A stretch of DNA of 64,000 nt, from NCBI GenBank assembly GCA_046297495.1, contig JBKBIP010000027.1:1-64000 (forward strand), written 5' to 3'. Position 1 is the first letter of the stretch, and each line of letters opens with the position of its first letter. Under the pieces are notes generated by a model, which was not told the DNA's origin, ran no database searches, and saw nothing but the letters and a program-made list of their open reading frames with translations. Of the stretch, positions 61,737 to 64,000 are shown piece after piece. The position numbers and the translations under genes are program-made. Origin of the DNA: JBKBIP01 sp046297495 (lineage in GTDB: Bacteria > Planctomycetota > Planctomycetia > Gemmatales > Gemmataceae).

Positions 61737-63093
61737 GGCTGCCTAAAACTCCACTTCCCGGTTGAAACGAAACGCTACGCGCCCGGCATAGACCGTGGCT
61801 TCAACCGGCAATTCGATGAGGTCGCTACGAAGCGGGTGCTGGCGAAGAAGGAGAAGGCCGAGCCGCCGCTGAAGAAACTGTTCTCCGAGAACCAGGGCCA
61901 ACTCAACGACGCCTTCAAGCTGGAGCGATCCGCCCGCAAGACCGAGATCACCGAGGCCGATTTCGTCCAGTTCTATCCCTATCCGCCGCACTACATCGAC
62001 CTGTGCATCAGCATCGTCTCTGGTCTGCGGCTTCAACCGGGGGCACCCAAACAATACGGCGGCAGTAACCGCACCATCATCAAGCAAGCCTATGAAATGC
62101 TCGTGTCCGAACGCACGGACATGCAATCCAAGGCCATCGGCTGCTTGGTCACGCTCGACAAGGTGTATGAACTGGTCGAGGGCAACCTGTCCACCGAGAA
62201 ACGCAGCGACATTCACGACATCAGCCAGCGGTTCAAGAACGACGCCGAGGACCAGGGCTGGACGTTGCGGGTCGCCAAGGTCATCTGCCTACTAGAGTTC
62301 GTGCGGGATCTGCCCCGCACCGAGGCCAACATCGCCGCCTTCCTTGTGGATGAATTCGGCAAGCTCGGCTTCCGTCGCCCAGGTCCAGGCGGCGATCAAG
62401 AAGCTCCAGGCCGCTCAGTTCATCCGCAACATCGATGAAGGCTGGAAACTGCAAACAGCCCAGGAAAAGAATTGAGAAACGGAACGCAAGACCCACCTGG
62501 ACCCCAAGCCTCGTGAACGCAATGAGATTTCCCGGCAAGTGCTGAAGGAGGTCTTCGGCGAGCCGTACCTGAAGACATATAAGTACAAGGACATTCGCAC
62601 CTTCCGCATCGGCATCACCCACGAGGGCACGCAGATCGGCGACGACGGCGATCTCACCGTCACTCTCTGCATTGCTGACGACAACGACAGAAACGCTTCG
62701 GTGGCATCGGCTATGGCTAGGACCGGGACATGTTGCGGCTCATCCTGGCCGTGCTATTCCGGGCCGGGTCTATCGAGGTCTCGCAGGGTGGCGAGAAGTT
62801 CACCAACTACAGCGATCCACGCAGCCGACCGCCATTCACCAACAACAACACGTTCAAGTCCTCGCTGTTCACGCCGGTCAAGCCCATCGACCTCAAGACG
62901 CTCACTCGTGCGGTGAAGAGCTACGAAGCCCTGACCGGCGAGACGGTGGACGTGGACAAGAACGCCATCGCCGAGACTCTGAAGAAGTTTGCCGCTGAGG
63001 AGATGAAGACGGTCCTGCCGGTCGAGACCCAGGCCAAGGCTCACCAGTTGCCGGTGCTTGGAACGCTTCAGGAGTTCCGAGACGCTCTGGCAC
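61737..63093 (+). pseudogene. brxC: BREX system P-loop protein BrxC remnant
   Basis: Segments match the middle and end of BrxC: EITEADFVQFYPYPPHYIDL, IVSGLRLQPGAPKQYGGSNR, IIKQAYEMLVSER, TLDKVYELVEGNLS, then GEPYLKTYKYKDIRTFRIGI and FTPVKPIDLKTLTRAV. The N-terminal third with the Walker A site is absent. There is a frameshift near 62365, an in-frame TGA at about 62473 (probably from TGG), another shift near 62700, and the end is cut. About 450 of roughly 1200 residues remain. BrxC is a core component of BREX phage defence; this copy is dead. Confidence 0.75.
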
Positions 63094-63102
63094 AGAACGC
63101 AC

Positions 63103-63690
63103 CTGAACCGACTCTGTGCCTACAGGATGATGGAGGCCAGGGAGGTCTGGGTCGGCGGGCAGCGGTTTCGGGAAGCAGTCAGCCGGAGAATGAAGTCGCA
63201 GGGCTTTCAGTTCTATCGCGCCGATCACGCCGACGACAAAAAGCTCTTCGACAGCGGGCACCAGGACGTGGCCTATCGCCATTTCCTGGGCTGACGGGGG
63301 GCCTGCTGCCCGAGGAGATCGGCGTCCTTTTCTCGCCGACCGACCCGGCCAATCGGCTCTTTCCGCCGCAGCGGATGCTGGATGATATTCTCGCCCTACT
63401 CAACAGCGACGCCCTCAAGGACATCTGGGCCGAGGACGAGACCATCGGCTGGGTATATCAGTATTTCACGCCGAAGGAATTGTGGGATCAGGTCCGCAAG
63501 GAAAGTGCGGCCCCTCGCAACTCCTACGAACTGGCCTTCCGCAACCAGTTCTTCACGCCCCGTTACGTCGTAGAGTTCCTCACTGACAAACACGCTGGGT
63601 CGCATCTGGTACGAGATGCAAAAGGGCAACACGAAGCTCAAAGACCAATGCCGGTACATGGCCTGGCGTCCTTCGGAAGTGTTTTTGGAC
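63103..63690 (+). pseudogene. pglX: BREX adenine methyltransferase PglX remnant
   Basis: Segments match PglX: CAYRMMEAREVWVGGQRFREAV, SQGFQFYRADHADD, AYRHFL, then after a shift near 63290 GGLLPEEIGVLFSPTDPANRL and TIGWVYQYFTPKELWDQVRK, NSYELAFRNQFFTPRYVVEFLTD, and after another shift near 63598 GRIWYEMQKGNTKLKDQCRYM. The SAM-binding and catalytic NPPY parts are missing. It follows the brxC remnant directly, as in BREX-1 order, though a deletion has joined the two. Confidence 0.75.
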
Positions 63691-63697
63691 GAAGGTG

Positions 63698-63772
63698 TTT
63701 CGTGTTTGGTGTCTGGTGTTTCGCAAGAATCCGATAACCCCGGCGACAAAACACTAAACACAAAACACGAAA
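63698..63772. repeat. Imperfect inverted repeat with GTGTTT motifs
   Basis: The arm 63698-63724 (TTTCGTGTTTGGTGTC...) is inversely matched by 63745-63772 (...CACAAAACACGAAA) with about five mismatches around a GC-rich centre. It lies where the pglX similarity ends. Confidence 0.55.
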
Positions 63773-63931
63773 TACCACATTGGCTGCTGGACCAACATCG
63801 TCTGGTCACTAGACGCCCACGGGCATTCCATCCGTACCGCGCCAATCTGGGAAATGGCCCGTTGTGACCAGTAAGGTTCGGTCGTCTCAGCGGCCAACAC
63901 ACGGCGAATGGCTTGGCAAACCCGAAAGCTC

Positions 63932-64000
63932 AGGAATTGCCCTTCACCGATTCAAAGAGGGTGCCTGTACGGATCAAGTGATCTACCAGCGTCTCGATGT
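63932..64000 (-). CDS. Partial reading frame cut by the right edge
   Basis: The minus strand is open from the edge to TGA at 63932-63934 and reads IETLVDHLIRTGTLFESV then KGNS. It looks protein-like but is too short to assign; the C-terminus of an IS21-type helper ATPase is one thought. Confidence 0.25.

Overview
The window looks like a scaffold from a planctomycete of the Gemmata/Gemmataceae type. Evidence: two Tat-exported DUF1501 proteins, one paired with a PSCyt1-DUF1549-DUF1553 cytochrome-like protein; a Tat-exported Gfo/Idh/MocA oxidoreductase and sugar-isomerase-like protein; three Hanks-type Ser/Thr kinases; an FG-GAP/ASPIC-UnbV protein; PQQ-type propellers; many Cys-rich or proline-rich secreted proteins; and a tmRNA whose tag reads AEPQYSLAA, which I recall (unchecked) for Gemmata. 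A run of 98 Ns (48886-48983) marks a scaffold gap.

Layout. 1-174: the end of a CRISPR array (36-bp repeats, 29-30-bp spacers) cut by the left edge, with no cas gene in view. 0.3-24 kb: mostly housekeeping and exported-protein genes (cysteine desulfurase, isopropylmalate/tartrate dehydrogenase family, amidase, aquaporin, gatB, a kinase with an outer OB-like domain, a methylisocitrate-lyase family enzyme, TsaC/Sua5, a type 1 periplasmic-binding lipoprotein). 24.2-28.7 kb: a coherent metalloid cassette on the + strand: a thioredoxin-fold exported protein with a CC-rich tail, an FtsX/MacB-type permease, its ATPase, a Cys-tailed ArsR repressor and an ACR3 arsenite exporter. 28.8-47.2 kb: gatC-gatA, rpmB, the DUF1553/DUF1501 pair, YceH, a pseudouridine synthase overlapping pyrK, thiL, a second kinase, a very Cys-rich secreted protein, recJ, an amidohydrolase and a methyltransferase. 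47.2-48.2 kb: a HigB/HigA-type toxin-antitoxin pair bracketed by two identical 75-bp direct repeats, followed by a gutted sulfatase pseudogene and the N gap. 49-58.5 kb: a PQQ propeller, a VOC protein, a third kinase, an operon of small membrane protein, globin-coupled histidine kinase and NtrC-type regulator, then two exported propeller genes.

58.7-64 kb: ssrA (tmRNA) followed directly by a wrecked genomic island: IS5-type transposase remnant, DNA adenine methyltransferase fragment, a tyrosine-integrase gene split into inverted halves, an ArdC antirestriction fragment, and frameshifted remains of BREX genes (brxC then pglX). This fits the known use of ssrA as an integration site and is the most decayed part of the window.

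Intergenic regions carry several families of short palindromic repeats (core ATTCATCGGTTCGCG and others), some of which run into coding ends. The strongest candidates for new biology are the ABC/thioredoxin/ArsR/ACR3 cassette, the repeat-flanked toxin-antitoxin unit, the globin-kinase operon, a gene that appears to start at AUU, and the duplicated ribosome-binding/start region of yceH.
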